NCBI GenBank assembly: GCA_937903155.1
Contig: CALCZU010000118.1
Span: forward strand, 1-16,757
Origin: an uncultured Bdellovibrionales bacterium
GTDB taxonomy: Bacteria > Bdellovibrionota > FAC87 > UBA2466
Direction of reading: 5' to 3'
Length of the DNA stretch: 16,757 nucleotides
Of this stretch, positions 5,507-13,339 are shown piece after piece (position 1 is the stretch's first letter; the number at the start of each line of letters is the position of its first letter). Both the position numbers and the translations under genes were made by a program. The notes beneath the pieces were generated by a model. The model was not told where the DNA came from. It saw nothing but the letters and a program-made list of their open reading frames with translations, and searched no databases.

Positions 5507-6317
5507 ACGCCCCTTTCTTCCAATCGCTGAATGAGGTCAGTGATTGAAATGTATTCTGAAAAGCATCATCCCAAGAAGTTAGGATTTCAGGCTCTCCATC
5601 GGTAATACAAAGCGTATGTTCATAGTGTGCAGAAAGTTTTGAGTCAGCAGTGACCGCGGTCCACTTATCTGAAAGAACTTTTACTTGATGAGTTCCCTCG
5701 TTAATCATCGGTTCGATCGCGATCGTCATCCCTGGTTTCAATTTAAAACCACTTGCGCCCGCCTCGTAATTTGGAATCTGAGGATCTTCATGAAGCTTCA
5801 TTCCAATTCCATGTCCAACAAATTCGCGGACGATTCCATAGCCGTGAGGAGTGACTGTTGCCTCAATCGCTTTTGCGATATCTTTTAAAGTGTTTCCGGC
5901 GCGAGAAGCATCGATTGCTGCATACAGTGAATCTTTCGTCACTTGCATTAACTTCATCGCCCTGTCAGAAATATTTTCTCCGACGGAAACTGTCACGGCG
6001 CTGTCGCCGTAAAATCCATTATAAACAAGTCCAAAATCAAGTCCTATAATGTCGCCGTCTTTTAATTCTCTTTTCGACGGAATGCCGTGCACAACTTGTT
6101 CATTCACGGAAGTACACAACGTATGTTTGTACCCGATATATCCTTTGAAGGCAGGTTTTGCACCGTAGGAAAGTGTAAGTTCTTCTGCAAGACGATCGAG
6201 CTCTTCGAGAGTCACTCCAGGTTTTGCTTTTTCAGTTAACTGCATTAAAACTTTTGCGACAAGTTTGCCGGCTTGTCTCATCAGATCAATTTCTCTTTTT
6301 GATTTAATTTGAACCAT
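5463..6317 (-). CDS. map: Methionine aminopeptidase, type I
   Basis: MAP removes the initiator methionine from nascent proteins. The metal ligands expected for the family are all present: Asp94 and Asp105 (GLDFGLVYNGFYGDS), His169 (GHGIGMKLHEDP), Glu202 (AIEPMI) and Glu233 (YEHTLCI). The substrate-site His78 (VHGIP) is there too. At 284 residues it is some 20 residues longer than E. coli's. The extra part is the C-terminus after EILT (about residues 248-284), and its last 14 or so codons overlap infA. The tail has no recognisable domain and is Gly/Ser/Asn-rich at the end. ATG starts 5 nt after adk with no good SD, so coupling to adk is likely. Confidence 0.96.
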   Translation of the reverse strand: MVQIKSKREIDLMRQAGKLVAKVLMQLTEKAKPGVTLEELDRLAEELTLSYGAKPAFKGYIGYKHTLCTSVNEQVVHGIPSKRELKDGDIIGLDFGLVYNGFYGDSAVTVSVGENISDRAMKLMQVTKDSLYAAIDASRAGNTLKDIAKAIEATVTPHGYGIVREFVGHGIGMKLHEDPQIPNYEAGASGFKLKPGMTIAIEPMINEGTHQVKVLSDKWTAVTADSKLSAHYEHTLCITDGEPEILTSWDDAFQNTFQSLTSFSDWKKGAYGERGLNPSGGNGR

Positions 6318-6322
6318 GAGAA

Positions 6323-6955
6323 TTACAACATTTTGATGAGATCGGTTTGAACTAAGGCAACATCGTGATCTGCGTTAATTTCTCTCAAGTTATCTTTAGA
6401 TTTGTAGTAATCAAGCAGTGCGGTATTAGATGAGGAAAAAACTTGTAGTCGTTTGCGAACAACTTCTTCTTTGTCGTCAGCACGCTGCGTGAGAGTGGTT
6501 GAGCATTTATCACAAACGCCATTCTGCTTCGGCGGAATAAATTGAGTGTGATAAGATTCGCCACATTTCGGACAGGATCTTCTTCCGGTCAATCGGGCGA
6601 CTAAAACTTCTTCGGGGATTTTAAAATAAATCGCGCGTGAAACTTGAGTTCTTGGATTGGAATCTAATGCTTTTGCTTGAGGAAGCGTTCTTGGGAAACC
6701 ATCCAATAAAATCGTCGCATTGCCGCCCAACTGTGCGAGTGAGTCTTCAATTAACTCAATCATGACAACGTCGGGAACAAGTTCTCCCTTGTCCATGTAC
6801 TGTTTTGCTTTTAAGCCGACAGGCGATTGGGCGGCAAGTGCTGCGCGGAGCATGTCACCTGTTGAAAAATGTTTACAACCCGTGGCTTCCGCCAAACGTT
6901 TTGCTTGAGTCCCTTTGCCCGAACCTGGTGCGCCTAAAAAAACAGTAATCTTCAC
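6323..6955 (-). CDS. adk: Adenylate kinase with zinc-type LID
   Basis: Adenylate kinase interconverts ATP + AMP and 2 ADP in the cytoplasm. The 210-residue protein has the P-loop GAPGSGKGT (8-16), the AMP-binding STGD at 31-34, DGFPRT (85-90) and the LID with RLTGRRSCPKCG. Four LID cysteines (128, 131, 148, 151) form the structural zinc site found in many Gram-positive and some Gram-negative kinases; E. coli's enzyme lacks it. The start is GTG, with AGGA inside the end of secY, and the secY stop is 5 nt away. Position between secY and map is the standard arrangement. Confidence 0.97.
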   Translation of the reverse strand: MKITVFLGAPGSGKGTQAKRLAEATGCKHFSTGDMLRAALAAQSPVGLKAKQYMDKGELVPDVVMIELIEDSLAQLGGNATILLDGFPRTLPQAKALDSNPRTQVSRAIYFKIPEEVLVARLTGRRSCPKCGESYHTQFIPPKQNGVCDKCSTTLTQRADDKEEVVRKRLQVFSSSNTALLDYYKSKDNLREINADHDVALVQTDLIKML

Positions 6956-6960
6956 AACAA

Positions 6961-8262
6961 CTATCCTCGTCTTCCTCGAAGCTTCGCGTTTTTCATAAAG
7001 CCTTCGTAATCACGAGTCAGAAGAAAAGTTTGGATCTGAGCGACCGTATCGAGTGCTACACCGACTAAAATTAAAAGAGTCGTTCCCCCGAAGAAGAAAG
7101 AAACTTTGAATTTATTGATGAGTAAATCGGGGAGTAAACAGATTAAAGCGAGATAGAGAGCGCCTCCAAAAGTGAGTCTTGAAAGAACTCGATCTAAATA
7201 ATCGCTTGTATTTTTTCCCGGACGAATCCCTGGAACATAGCCACCATTTTTCTTCAGGTTTTCTGCGACATCTTCGGGGTTAAAAACAACGGCTGTGTAG
7301 AAAAAGCAGAAGAAAACGATCAAGCTGACATAGGCAACATAATATAGAAGGCTTCCACGTTGAATCGCATCTCGAATAAACTCGGAGACTGGATTCGCCG
7401 GTAAGAAGGTCACGACTGTTAAAGGTGCCATCAGCAATGACGAGGCGAAGATTGGAGGAATGACACCGCTCGTATTAATCTTGAGCGGAAGATGCGTCGA
7501 TTGGCCACCGTAAAGTCTTCTTCCCACCTGGCGTTTCGCATACTGAATTGGAATGCGACGTTGACCTTGTTCCAAAAAGATAATGATTCCAATGACTGCA
7601 ATCATACCAGCAACAATCATAATGAGAGTGACTGGAGCTAATTGCCCGTCTTTCACAAGTTGCAATGTCTGATTAGCGGATACTGGAATCCCCGCAGCGA
7701 TTCCCGAAAAGATGACTAAAGAGACGCCATTTCCAATTCCACGATCTGTAATCTGTTCACCTAACCACATAATGAAAGCGGTCCCCGCTGCCAATGTGAT
7801 CATACTCAGAACTTTAAACTGGACGCCAGGAATGATTACGTAGTTGGCATTCTCAGCGCTCATGAGTGCAGTTGCGATTCCGAAACCTTGGAACATCGCC
7901 AGTACCACTGTAAAATATCGGGTGTACTGATTAATTTTTCGGCGTCCCATTTCTCCTTCTTTGGAGAGCTGGTTTAAATAAGGCCAGACCACCGTCAAAA
8001 GTTGGGAGATAATCGACGAACTGATGTAGGGCATAATCCCCAGCGCGAAGATCGAAGCGTTTTCCAAGGCCCTTCCAGAAAACATATTCAACATTCCGAA
8101 AAGAGTATTCTGATTCGTCTCGAAAAATCGAGAAAGAGTTTCAGTGTTAATTCCGGGAACTGGAATATGACAGCCGACGCGGTAAACCGCCAGAAGGCTG
8201 ATGGTGAATAAAATTCTTCTACGAAGTTCCGGGATCTTGGTGAGGCCTTCTACTGCTGCCAA
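6961..8262 (-). CDS. secY: Protein translocase subunit SecY
   Basis: SecY is the pore of the SecYEG translocon in the inner membrane. The 433-residue protein shows about ten hydrophobic segments. It begins with the cytoplasmic AAVEGLTKIPELRRRI, has the LGIMPYISSSIISQLL plug/TM2 region, the KINQYTRYFTVVLA segment, and the cytoplasmic loops IPIQYAKRQVGRR and NPEDVAENLKKNGGYVPGIR. The start is TTG, with AAGGAG 6 nt upstream, and no ATG occurs nearby. It lies 32 nt after rplO and 5 nt before adk, the usual end of the spc block. Confidence 0.98.
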   Translation of the reverse strand: MAAVEGLTKIPELRRRILFTISLLAVYRVGCHIPVPGINTETLSRFFETNQNTLFGMLNMFSGRALENASIFALGIMPYISSSIISQLLTVVWPYLNQLSKEGEMGRRKINQYTRYFTVVLAMFQGFGIATALMSAENANYVIIPGVQFKVLSMITLAAGTAFIMWLGEQITDRGIGNGVSLVIFSGIAAGIPVSANQTLQLVKDGQLAPVTLIMIVAGMIAVIGIIIFLEQGQRRIPIQYAKRQVGRRLYGGQSTHLPLKINTSGVIPPIFASSLLMAPLTVVTFLPANPVSEFIRDAIQRGSLLYYVAYVSLIVFFCFFYTAVVFNPEDVAENLKKNGGYVPGIRPGKNTSDYLDRVLSRLTFGGALYLALICLLPDLLINKFKVSFFFGGTTLLILVGVALDTVAQIQTFLLTRDYEGFMKNAKLRGRRG

Positions 8263-8294
8263 GGTGTTCTCCTTTTGTGAGAGTGGTGTTTAGT

Positions 8295-8795
8295 CTATTT
8301 TGCTTCGGGTTGCTTGTCTCCAGGAATTCTAACTTCTTCTACCTGACCGCCCGCTTGGTTGATTTTTTGTACTGCAGTTTTGGAAAATTTGTGGGCTTTC
8401 ACAGTAAGCTTTTTAGTCAAAGCTCCATCCCCTAAGATTTTCAGTAAAACTGCGCTAGTTCGCGTCAAACCTTTAGCCTGTAAAGCTTCCATGTCGACGG
8501 TAGCTCCGTTTTCGAAGTTGCCTTCGATTGCATCTAAATTGACGACATCGAAAACACGTCGGGTTGGGTTTTTAAAACCGAATTTGGGACTTCTACGGTA
8601 CAAAGGCATTTGACCGCCTTCAAATCCCTTAGGACGTCCTTTACCTGCTCTTGCAGTTTGTCCTTTACCACCGCGTCCGGCTGTCTTTCCAAGACCGGAA
8701 CCGATTCCTCTACCCACTCGAACGCGTTCTTTGCGCGAGCCTTCGGGGGCTATGAGTTTTCCTAGACCAATTTCTAAAACTTCTGGTTGTGCCAT
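8295..8795 (-). CDS. rplO: 50S ribosomal protein L15
   Basis: L15 is a late-assembling 50S protein with a long extended N-terminal arm. The 166-residue sequence carries the Gly/Arg-rich arm (GRGIGSGLGKTAGRGGKGQ, about 29-47) and the GFEGGQMPLYRRSPKFGF signature, then a globular C-terminal domain. It is longer than E. coli's 144 because of an N-terminal stretch and a short tail ending GDKQPEAK. ATG start. The rpmD stop is 4 nt upstream and secY follows after 32 nt. Confidence 0.98.
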   Translation of the reverse strand: MAQPEVLEIGLGKLIAPEGSRKERVRVGRGIGSGLGKTAGRGGKGQTARAGKGRPKGFEGGQMPLYRRSPKFGFKNPTRRVFDVVNLDAIEGNFENGATVDMEALQAKGLTRTSAVLLKILGDGALTKKLTVKAHKFSKTAVQKINQAGGQVEEVRIPGDKQPEAK

Positions 8796-8799
8796 GATA

Positions 8800-8991
8800 C
8801 TACTCCTTCACCTCTGTCAGACTGACTAAGTGAGGGACCTTTTTCACCATGCCTCGGATAGAGCCATGGTCAGTGACAATTTTTTTCTGGTGCATTTTGC
8901 GAAGACCTAAAGTTTGGACGATAACTCTCATCCAAGGTTGAGTCCCGATTGTGCTTCTGATCAATTGAATTTGTATTTTCTTACCGCTCAT
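8800..8991 (-). CDS. rpmD: 50S ribosomal protein L30
   Basis: This 63-residue protein matches the short bacterial L30: KIQIQLIRSTIG, then LGLRKMHQKKIVTDHGSIRGMVKKVPHLV. L30 is a peripheral 50S protein and is missing in some bacterial groups, so its presence is mildly informative. It sits between rpsE and rplO as usual, 9 nt after the rpsE stop, with ATG start. Confidence 0.97.
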   Translation of the reverse strand: MSGKKIQIQLIRSTIGTQPWMRVIVQTLGLRKMHQKKIVTDHGSIRGMVKKVPHLVSLTEVKE

Positions 8992-9000
8992 ATTTTTCTC

Positions 9001-9504
9001 TTATGCTACGTGTTCTTCGGCATTTCTTTCACGGAAAACATCTTCCGGATTTCTCATTGCGCGTAAGCCATTTAACGTCGCTCTCACCAAGTTATGTGGA
9101 TTACTGGTTCCAAAACTCTTAGTTAGTGCGTTTCTCACTCCAGCCATTTCGAGTACGGCACGGCACGCTCCACCTGCGATAATTCCTGTTCCATCGGATG
9201 CAGGCATCAAAAGTACAGACGCAGCACCAAACTTGCCTATCACTTCGTGAGGGAAACTTCCCTTGAGAAGAGGGAGTTTCACGAGATTCTTTTTAGCGGA
9301 TTCTCCAGCTTTACGAATAGCTTCAGGTACTTCTCTTGCTTTTCCTAAGCCTACTCCGACATACCCTTTTCCATCGCCGACTACGACGATCACGCTAAAA
9401 CTAAAGCGTCTACCGCCTTTAACCACTTTAGCAACGCGATTGATGTAAACAATGCGTTCGTTTAATTCTAATTCGTTTGCATTCACTCGTTTAGGTAAAC
9501 TCAT
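9001..9504 (-). CDS. rpsE: 30S ribosomal protein S5
   Basis: S5 helps decoding accuracy at the 30S neck and lines the mRNA entry. The 167-residue sequence has the double-stranded-RNA-binding-like N-terminal domain (ELNERIVYINRVAKVVKGGR), GNG-type loop VVVGDGKGYVGVGLGKAREV, and the C-terminal domain GTGIIAGGACRAVLEMAGV. It starts with ATG 1 nt after the rplR stop, without a strong SD, which suggests coupled reinitiation. Family assignment is certain. Confidence 0.98.
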   Translation of the reverse strand: MSLPKRVNANELELNERIVYINRVAKVVKGGRRFSFSVIVVVGDGKGYVGVGLGKAREVPEAIRKAGESAKKNLVKLPLLKGSFPHEVIGKFGAASVLLMPASDGTGIIAGGACRAVLEMAGVRNALTKSFGTSNPHNLVRATLNGLRAMRNPEDVFRERNAEEHVA

Positions 9505-9505
9505 A

Positions 9506-9889
9506 CTAGAAGGTTAACCCTGCCTCTCTTGCGCCGTCAGCTAAAGCTTTAACTCGACCGTGATAATCATAGCCGTTTCTATCAAAAAGTATTTTTGCAA
9601 TCTGCTTTTCTTGAGCTCGTTGTCCAACCAGTTTTCCTAAAGCTTTTGCAGCCTCAGTATTCTTTTTGGATTTTAAAGCTTTAAAGCCGGCTTCTTGAGT
9701 GTTTGCCTGGCAGAGAGTCAAACCCTTTAGATCATCCACAAGTTGAGCGTAGATGAATTTATTGCTTCTAAAAACAACAAGTCTTGCGACTTTACCTTTT
9801 TGAGCAACTGCACGTCGACGAATACGAGTTTTGCGGTGAGCTCTTGTAATCTGTCGGGGATTAGTATTTTTCTTAAGTTTAAATGACAT
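9506..9889 (-). CDS. rplR: 50S ribosomal protein L18
   Basis: L18 binds 5S rRNA in the central protuberance with L5. The 127-residue protein has a basic N-terminus (RAHRKTRIRRR), the RLVVFRSNKFIYAQLVDD core, and the C-terminal ILFDRNGYDYHGRVKALADG motif conserved in the family. The start ATG lies 3 nt upstream of... rather, after the rplF stop; its SD GGAGGAAA is inside the last codons of rplF. The next gene, rpsE, starts 1 nt after its stop. Confidence 0.98.
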   Translation of the reverse strand: MSFKLKKNTNPRQITRAHRKTRIRRRAVAQKGKVARLVVFRSNKFIYAQLVDDLKGLTLCQANTQEAGFKALKSKKNTEAAKALGKLVGQRAQEKQIAKILFDRNGYDYHGRVKALADGAREAGLTF

Positions 9890-9892
9890 AAT

Positions 9893-10441
9893 TTATTTTC
9901 CTCCAGCTCCAGCGGTCTTACCTTGTTTAAGCTGAATGACTTCGCCTGCGTAGCGAATCCCTTTTCCTTTATAAGGTTCTGGTGGCCGTACTTTGCGTAA
10001 TTTTGCAGCAGTCAATCCGAGCAATTCTTTGTCAGCGCCTTTCAGGCTGATTTTCGTATTTGCTTCGACCGTTGCGGTGATTCCTTTTGGTAAAGGAAAT
10101 TCAACTGGGTGCGAAAAACCTAAAGTCATATTGAGCTGGCTTCCTTGAACCTGCGCTCGATAACCGACTCCCTGTAATTCTAAATCTTTTTGATAACCGG
10201 TAACGACTCCGACAATCATATTGTTCAAAAGAGTTCTGCTCAAACCGTGAAGTGCTTTCGCGGAAACCTCTTTTGAAGTATTTACGACAGTGAGTTCGTC
10301 ACCTTTAATATCGACGGTAATCATTGGAGGAAGATTCTTTTTAAGAGTTCCACCTTTACCGCTTACTTCAAGAACTGGAGCCTTGAAGTTAATTTTGACT
10401 CCCTGAGGAATTTTAACTGGTTTTTTTCCGACTCTAGACAT
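9893..10441 (-). CDS. rplF: 50S ribosomal protein L6
   Basis: L6 sits near the factor-binding centre of the 50S, close to the sarcin-ricin loop. The protein has 182 residues (E. coli 177) and two repeated L6 domains; it begins MSRVGKKPVKIPQGVKI and has the signature EPYKGKGIRYAGEVIQLKQGKTAG near the C-terminus, except that I describe it in parts: EPYKGKGIRYAGE. The same frame is open for another 70 codons upstream to 10651, but that stretch overlaps rpsH and does not look like L6, so I use the ATG at 10441, 7 nt after the rpsH stop. Confidence 0.97.
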   Translation of the reverse strand: MSRVGKKPVKIPQGVKINFKAPVLEVSGKGGTLKKNLPPMITVDIKGDELTVVNTSKEVSAKALHGLSRTLLNNMIVGVVTGYQKDLELQGVGYRAQVQGSQLNMTLGFSHPVEFPLPKGITATVEANTKISLKGADKELLGLTAAKLRKVRPPEPYKGKGIRYAGEVIQLKQGKTAGAGGK

Positions 10442-10448
10442 AATCAAC

Positions 10449-10853
10449 CTACCAAATAGTGCAAAGAACTTCGCCGCCGATTTTATGCTCTCTCGCCAAC
10501 TGATCCGAGAGCACGCCTTTAGATGTGGAAATGACTGCCATCCCCATACCTGCCAAAACTGTTGGAAGTTTATCCGCTCTTGCATAAACCCGACGGGAAG
10601 GTTTGCTAACCCGTTTGATTCCATGAATGATGGATTGATTCTTTCCGACATATTTTAAATAAATGCGTAACACCCCTTTTTTATCAGTAGGTGAGAGACG
10701 GTAAAGTTTATAGTTTTTGATGAAACCCGATTTTTTAAAGGTGTCTAAAATAGCAAGCTTAACCTGACTGGGTGGTAGGTCCACTTTACGCAATTTTGCC
10801 TTTGAAGCATTGCGAATCTGGGTCAACATGTCTGAAATGGGATCTGTATGCAT
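10449..10853 (-). CDS. rpsH: 30S ribosomal protein S8
   Basis: S8 binds the central domain of 16S rRNA and in E. coli represses the spc operon by binding its mRNA. The 134-residue sequence begins MHTDPISDMLTQIRNA and ends with the conserved ISTSKGVLSDQLAREHKIGGEVLCTIW region. ATG start 3 nt after the rpsN stop. I did not recognise an S8-binding mRNA site in the adjacent rplE by eye. Confidence 0.98.
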   Translation of the reverse strand: MHTDPISDMLTQIRNASKAKLRKVDLPPSQVKLAILDTFKKSGFIKNYKLYRLSPTDKKGVLRIYLKYVGKNQSIIHGIKRVSKPSRRVYARADKLPTVLAGMGMAVISTSKGVLSDQLAREHKIGGEVLCTIW

Positions 10854-10856
10854 AAT

Positions 10857-11042
10857 TTACCAACTTGCCTTAATCACGCCAGGAATCATTCCTTCCAAAG
10901 CTAATTTTCTAAAACAAAGACGACAAAGTCTGAACTTTCTAAGGAAAGCTCTTGGACGACCGCAGCGCGGACAGCGATTTTTCTGTCGGGTGCTGAATTT
11001 GGGCGCTTTATTCGCCTTTACTCTCATGGATAGTTTAGCCAT
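10857..11042 (-). CDS. rpsN: 30S ribosomal protein S14, type Z (zinc)
   Basis: This 61-residue S14 is the short zinc-ribbon form, with Cys24-X2-Cys27 and Cys40-X2-Cys43 in NRCPRCGRPR and RLCRLCFRKL. E. coli has the longer, cysteine-free form, so this type points away from enterobacteria. S14 is in the 30S head beside S3 and S10. SD GAGGA precedes the ATG, and the gene lies 9 nt after rplE. Confidence 0.98.
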   Translation of the reverse strand: MAKLSMRVKANKAPKFSTRQKNRCPRCGRPRAFLRKFRLCRLCFRKLALEGMIPGVIKASW

Positions 11043-11051
11043 CGATATCCT

Positions 11052-11597
11052 CTAGTTCTTTCTGAAAGGAACACCCATGCGTTCGAGCAATGTGTAGCCT
11101 TCTTTATCAGTGTTTGCTGAAGTTACAAAAATTACATTCATTCCGCGAGTTTTATCTATTTTTTCATAGTTAATTTCGGGGAAAATGATTTGTTCTTTGA
11201 TTCCAGCGGAATAATTTCCGGATCCGTCAAAACCTGTTGGCGAAAGACCACGAAAATCGCGTACTCGAGGGAGTGCGATATTGGTAAAGCGATCCAAGAA
11301 CTCATACATCATCGAGCCTCTTAAGGTCGCCACGGCTCCGATCGGTAAGCCCGCCCTTAACTTAAAAGCTGCAATCGCTTTTTTTGAACGAGTAAGCTTA
11401 GGTTTTTGGCCTGTGATTAAACTGATTTCTTCAATCGCGCGGTCCATCACTTTGTTGTCAGAGGTCGCTTCTTTAACGCACATGCTGACTACGATTTTTT
11501 TTAGCTTGGGAACCTGCATAGGATTTTTATAGTTAAATTCCTTCATCAGTTCCGGAACTACTTTTTTCTGATAATGTTCAATGAGTCTGGGCTTCAT
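11052..11597 (-). CDS. rplE: 50S ribosomal protein L5
   Basis: L5 anchors 5S rRNA and contacts S13 across the subunit interface. The 181-residue protein is canonical: NPMQVPKLKKIVVSM, the ITGQKPKLTRSKKAIAAFKL motif, RVRDFRGL and the C-terminal RGMNVIFVTSANTDKEGYTL. ATG start, 6 nt after the rplX stop. Nothing unusual. Confidence 0.98.
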   Translation of the reverse strand: MKPRLIEHYQKKVVPELMKEFNYKNPMQVPKLKKIVVSMCVKEATSDNKVMDRAIEEISLITGQKPKLTRSKKAIAAFKLRAGLPIGAVATLRGSMMYEFLDRFTNIALPRVRDFRGLSPTGFDGSGNYSAGIKEQIIFPEINYEKIDKTRGMNVIFVTSANTDKEGYTLLERMGVPFRKN

Positions 11598-11603
11598 ATC
11601 CTA

Positions 11604-11933
11604 CTACTTATCCAATTGGGTGTTACATTTACGGCAAGCGCGTGCTTTTTTACCACCGTCTAAAGCAAGAAACTTCGTGCGAACGCCCTTAGAGCATTTA
11701 TCGCAATAAAGAAGAACATTGGAAGCATCTATTGGAGCTTCCTTTTCGATGATTCCACCCGGCTTCTGTCCGTTAGGTTTCGTGTGTCTTTTTACCATGT
11801 TCAACTTTTCGATGAAAACACGGCCTTTTTTATTGTTTACGCGAAGAATCTTGCCTGTTTTGCCTTTGTCTCTTCCAGTTTGGATTTGGACAAGGTCTTT
11901 CTTCTTAACGTGAAATACTGTGCGCGCCGTCAT
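11604..11933 (-). CDS. rplX: 50S ribosomal protein L24 with C-terminal Cys pairs
   Basis: L24 starts 50S assembly and lies by the exit tunnel. The KOW motif is at about 10-37 (KKDLVQIQTGRDKGKTGKIL), followed by NMVKRHTKPN and GGIIEKEAPI. The 109-residue protein ends with two CXXC pairs (YCDKC and ACRKC), a zinc-ribbon-like addition known in many bacterial L24 proteins and absent from E. coli's. The ATG overlaps the rplN stop in an ATGA, and the GGAGGT just upstream, within the end of rplN, is its SD. Confidence 0.98.
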   Translation of the reverse strand: MTARTVFHVKKKDLVQIQTGRDKGKTGKILRVNNKKGRVFIEKLNMVKRHTKPNGQKPGGIIEKEAPIDASNVLLYCDKCSKGVRTKFLALDGGKKARACRKCNTQLDK

Positions 11934-12307
11934 AATACCTCCGGTGCGAGCGAAATAATTTTCATGTAACCGTCTTTGGAGGGAACGCGAACTTCACGTG
12001 CCACAGGACCAAAGATACGAGTTCCGATGGGTTCAAGGTTGGTGTTCAAAAGAACAGCGGCATTGTCATCAAAACGGATATAAGAACCGTCGGTTCTTCT
12101 AATTTCACGTTTAGTACGAACAACCACTGCTTTTGAAACAGTGCCTTTTTTTACTTTAGAAGTAGGAAGAGCATCTTTGATAGTAACGACAATGACGTCT
12201 CCAACCGTAGCATAACGTCTGCGACTTCCGCCGAGAACTTTAAAGCACATTACCTGACGTGCTCCTGAGTTGTCCGCTACGTTCAAATATGTTTCGGATT
12301 GAATCAT
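11930..12307 (-). CDS. rplN: 50S ribosomal protein L14
   Basis: L14 lies at the subunit interface and forms bridges to 16S rRNA. The 125-residue protein is canonical: MIQSETYLNVADNSGAR, the VVVRTKREIRRTDGSYIRFD segment and the ending MKIISLAPEVL. It overlaps both neighbours by 4 nt (ATGA), with rpsQ before and rplX after. This joins the S10- and spc-type blocks without a promoter-sized gap; in E. coli the two operons are separated here. Confidence 0.98.
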   Translation of the reverse strand: MIQSETYLNVADNSGARQVMCFKVLGGSRRRYATVGDVIVVTIKDALPTSKVKKGTVSKAVVVRTKREIRRTDGSYIRFDDNAAVLLNTNLEPIGTRIFGPVAREVRVPSKDGYMKIISLAPEVL

Positions 12308-12585
12308 TGTGCCACACCCTGTCTCTCAACTACTTGTGATAATTCGAAACTTTTGTGTCTGGAAAGAGGACGACAAGAGGTCGCAAGGACTGTGTCCCCC
12401 ACTTTCGATTCATTCTTTTCATCATGAATAAAAACCCGTGTCTTACGAATAAGGTTTTTGTGGTAAAGGCCATGAGGTTTCGTGTGCTTAATTTCAATCA
12501 CACGTGTTTTTGACATTTTATCGGAGACGACAACGCCACGAATCGTTTGGTGCCTTCTTGAATCTACTTTTACTTCAGCTGTCAT
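12304..12585 (-). CDS. rpsQ: 30S ribosomal protein S17
   Basis: S17 is a primary 16S rRNA binder with an OB fold. The 93-residue sequence shows RGVVVSDKMSKTRVIEIKH, the KYHKR-equivalent LYHKNLIRKTRVFIHDEKN, and CRPLSRHKSFEL. A short N-terminal addition makes it longer than E. coli's 84. ATG start, 6 nt after rpmC; its TGA overlaps the rplN ATG. Confidence 0.97.
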   Translation of the reverse strand: MTAEVKVDSRRHQTIRGVVVSDKMSKTRVIEIKHTKPHGLYHKNLIRKTRVFIHDEKNESKVGDTVLATSCRPLSRHKSFELSQVVERQGVAQ

Positions 12586-12591
12586 TCTAGC

Positions 12592-12918
12592 TTACTCCTT
12601 ACTCTTCTTCTTAGCAGCAGGCTTAGTGACTTTGGCAGTCGCTTTTTTAGCCTTTGGCTCGGCAGGTTTATCCGCGGCCGGCGCAGCTTGTTTTGCAACA
12701 GGATTTGAGGCCTTGGCTTGTACCACAACTCCATGTTTTTTCTCAGTTAAAACTGTATAGGCGCGCGCAACGTCCTTTTTCAGCTTCTTAAAAACGCTAG
12801 TGTCTTTAGATTCACTGCTAAAAGCCTTGAAACGGGCACGAAAGAGATCATCTTTCCATTGTTTCACTTTGCCTGTTAAATCTTCAGCAGATAATGATCT
12901 TAGTTCTTTGATTTCCAT
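12592..12918 (-). CDS. rpmC: 50S ribosomal protein L29 with long Ala/Lys-rich tail
   Basis: L29 is a small helical protein at the exit tunnel near the signal recognition particle and trigger factor docking site. The core is residues 1-61: MEIKELRSLSAEDLTGKVKQ, the FRARF region and the family motif VARAYTVLTEK at 50-60. Normal length is about 60-70 residues, but this one has 108, because a tail of some 47 residues made mainly of Ala, Lys, Pro and Glu follows. The tail resembles the one on L17. ATG start 2 nt after the rplP stop, with only a weak SD. Confidence 0.95.
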   Translation of the reverse strand: MEIKELRSLSAEDLTGKVKQWKDDLFRARFKAFSSESKDTSVFKKLKKDVARAYTVLTEKKHGVVVQAKASNPVAKQAAPAADKPAEPKAKKATAKVTKPAAKKKSKE

Positions 12919-12920
12919 AA

Positions 12921-13337
12921 TTATAACGTCTCGCCTCGTTGAATAATTCTCGTATTCACGGGTAGCTTATGACTCGCTAAAGTCAGAGCTTTCGTCGCAG
13001 TCTCGCGATCGACGCCTTCCATTTCAAAAAGAATTCTTCCTGGTTTTACAACGGCTACCCAGTATTCCGGAGATCCTTTTCCTCCGCCCATTCGAGTTTC
13101 GGCAGGTTTTCTGGTAACTGGTTTGTCAGGGAATATCCGAATAAACATCTTACCGACTTTTTTAGCATGACGTGCAATTGCGACACGGCAAGCTTCAATT
13201 TGTCGAGCTGTTACACGGCCGCATTCAACTGTCTGCAGACCATATTCTCCGAAGTTTAAGGTCGAACCGCGATAAGCTTTACCGCGCATCCGGCCTTTTT
13301 GAACTCTTCTATATTTAACTCTTTTAGGACTGAGCAT
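12921..13337 (-). CDS. rplP: 50S ribosomal protein L16
   Basis: L16 helps shape the A-site tRNA and is essential for peptidyl-transferase function. The 138-residue sequence starts MLSPKRVKYRRVQKGRMRG, has the FGEYGLQ motif, and carries RKPAETRMGGGKGSPEYWVA. Arg82 in this stretch corresponds to the arginine hydroxylated in E. coli (family knowledge; modification here is unknown). It starts 2 nt after the rpsC stop, with SD GAAGG. Confidence 0.98.
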   Translation of the reverse strand: MLSPKRVKYRRVQKGRMRGKAYRGSTLNFGEYGLQTVECGRVTARQIEACRVAIARHAKKVGKMFIRIFPDKPVTRKPAETRMGGGKGSPEYWVAVVKPGRILFEMEGVDRETATKALTLASHKLPVNTRIIQRGETL

Positions 13338-13339
13338 GA

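Noticed and set aside
5463..5590. Frameshift near the 3' end of map
   Set aside because: All catalytic residues precede it and a normal infA follows; a plain overlap explains the reading frame without an error, though reads should be checked.
10442..10651. In-frame upstream extension of L6 by 70 codons
   Set aside because: It overlaps rpsH in another frame, lacks L6 similarity, and the canonical MSRVGKKPVKI start at 10441 fits the family and the 7-nt gap.
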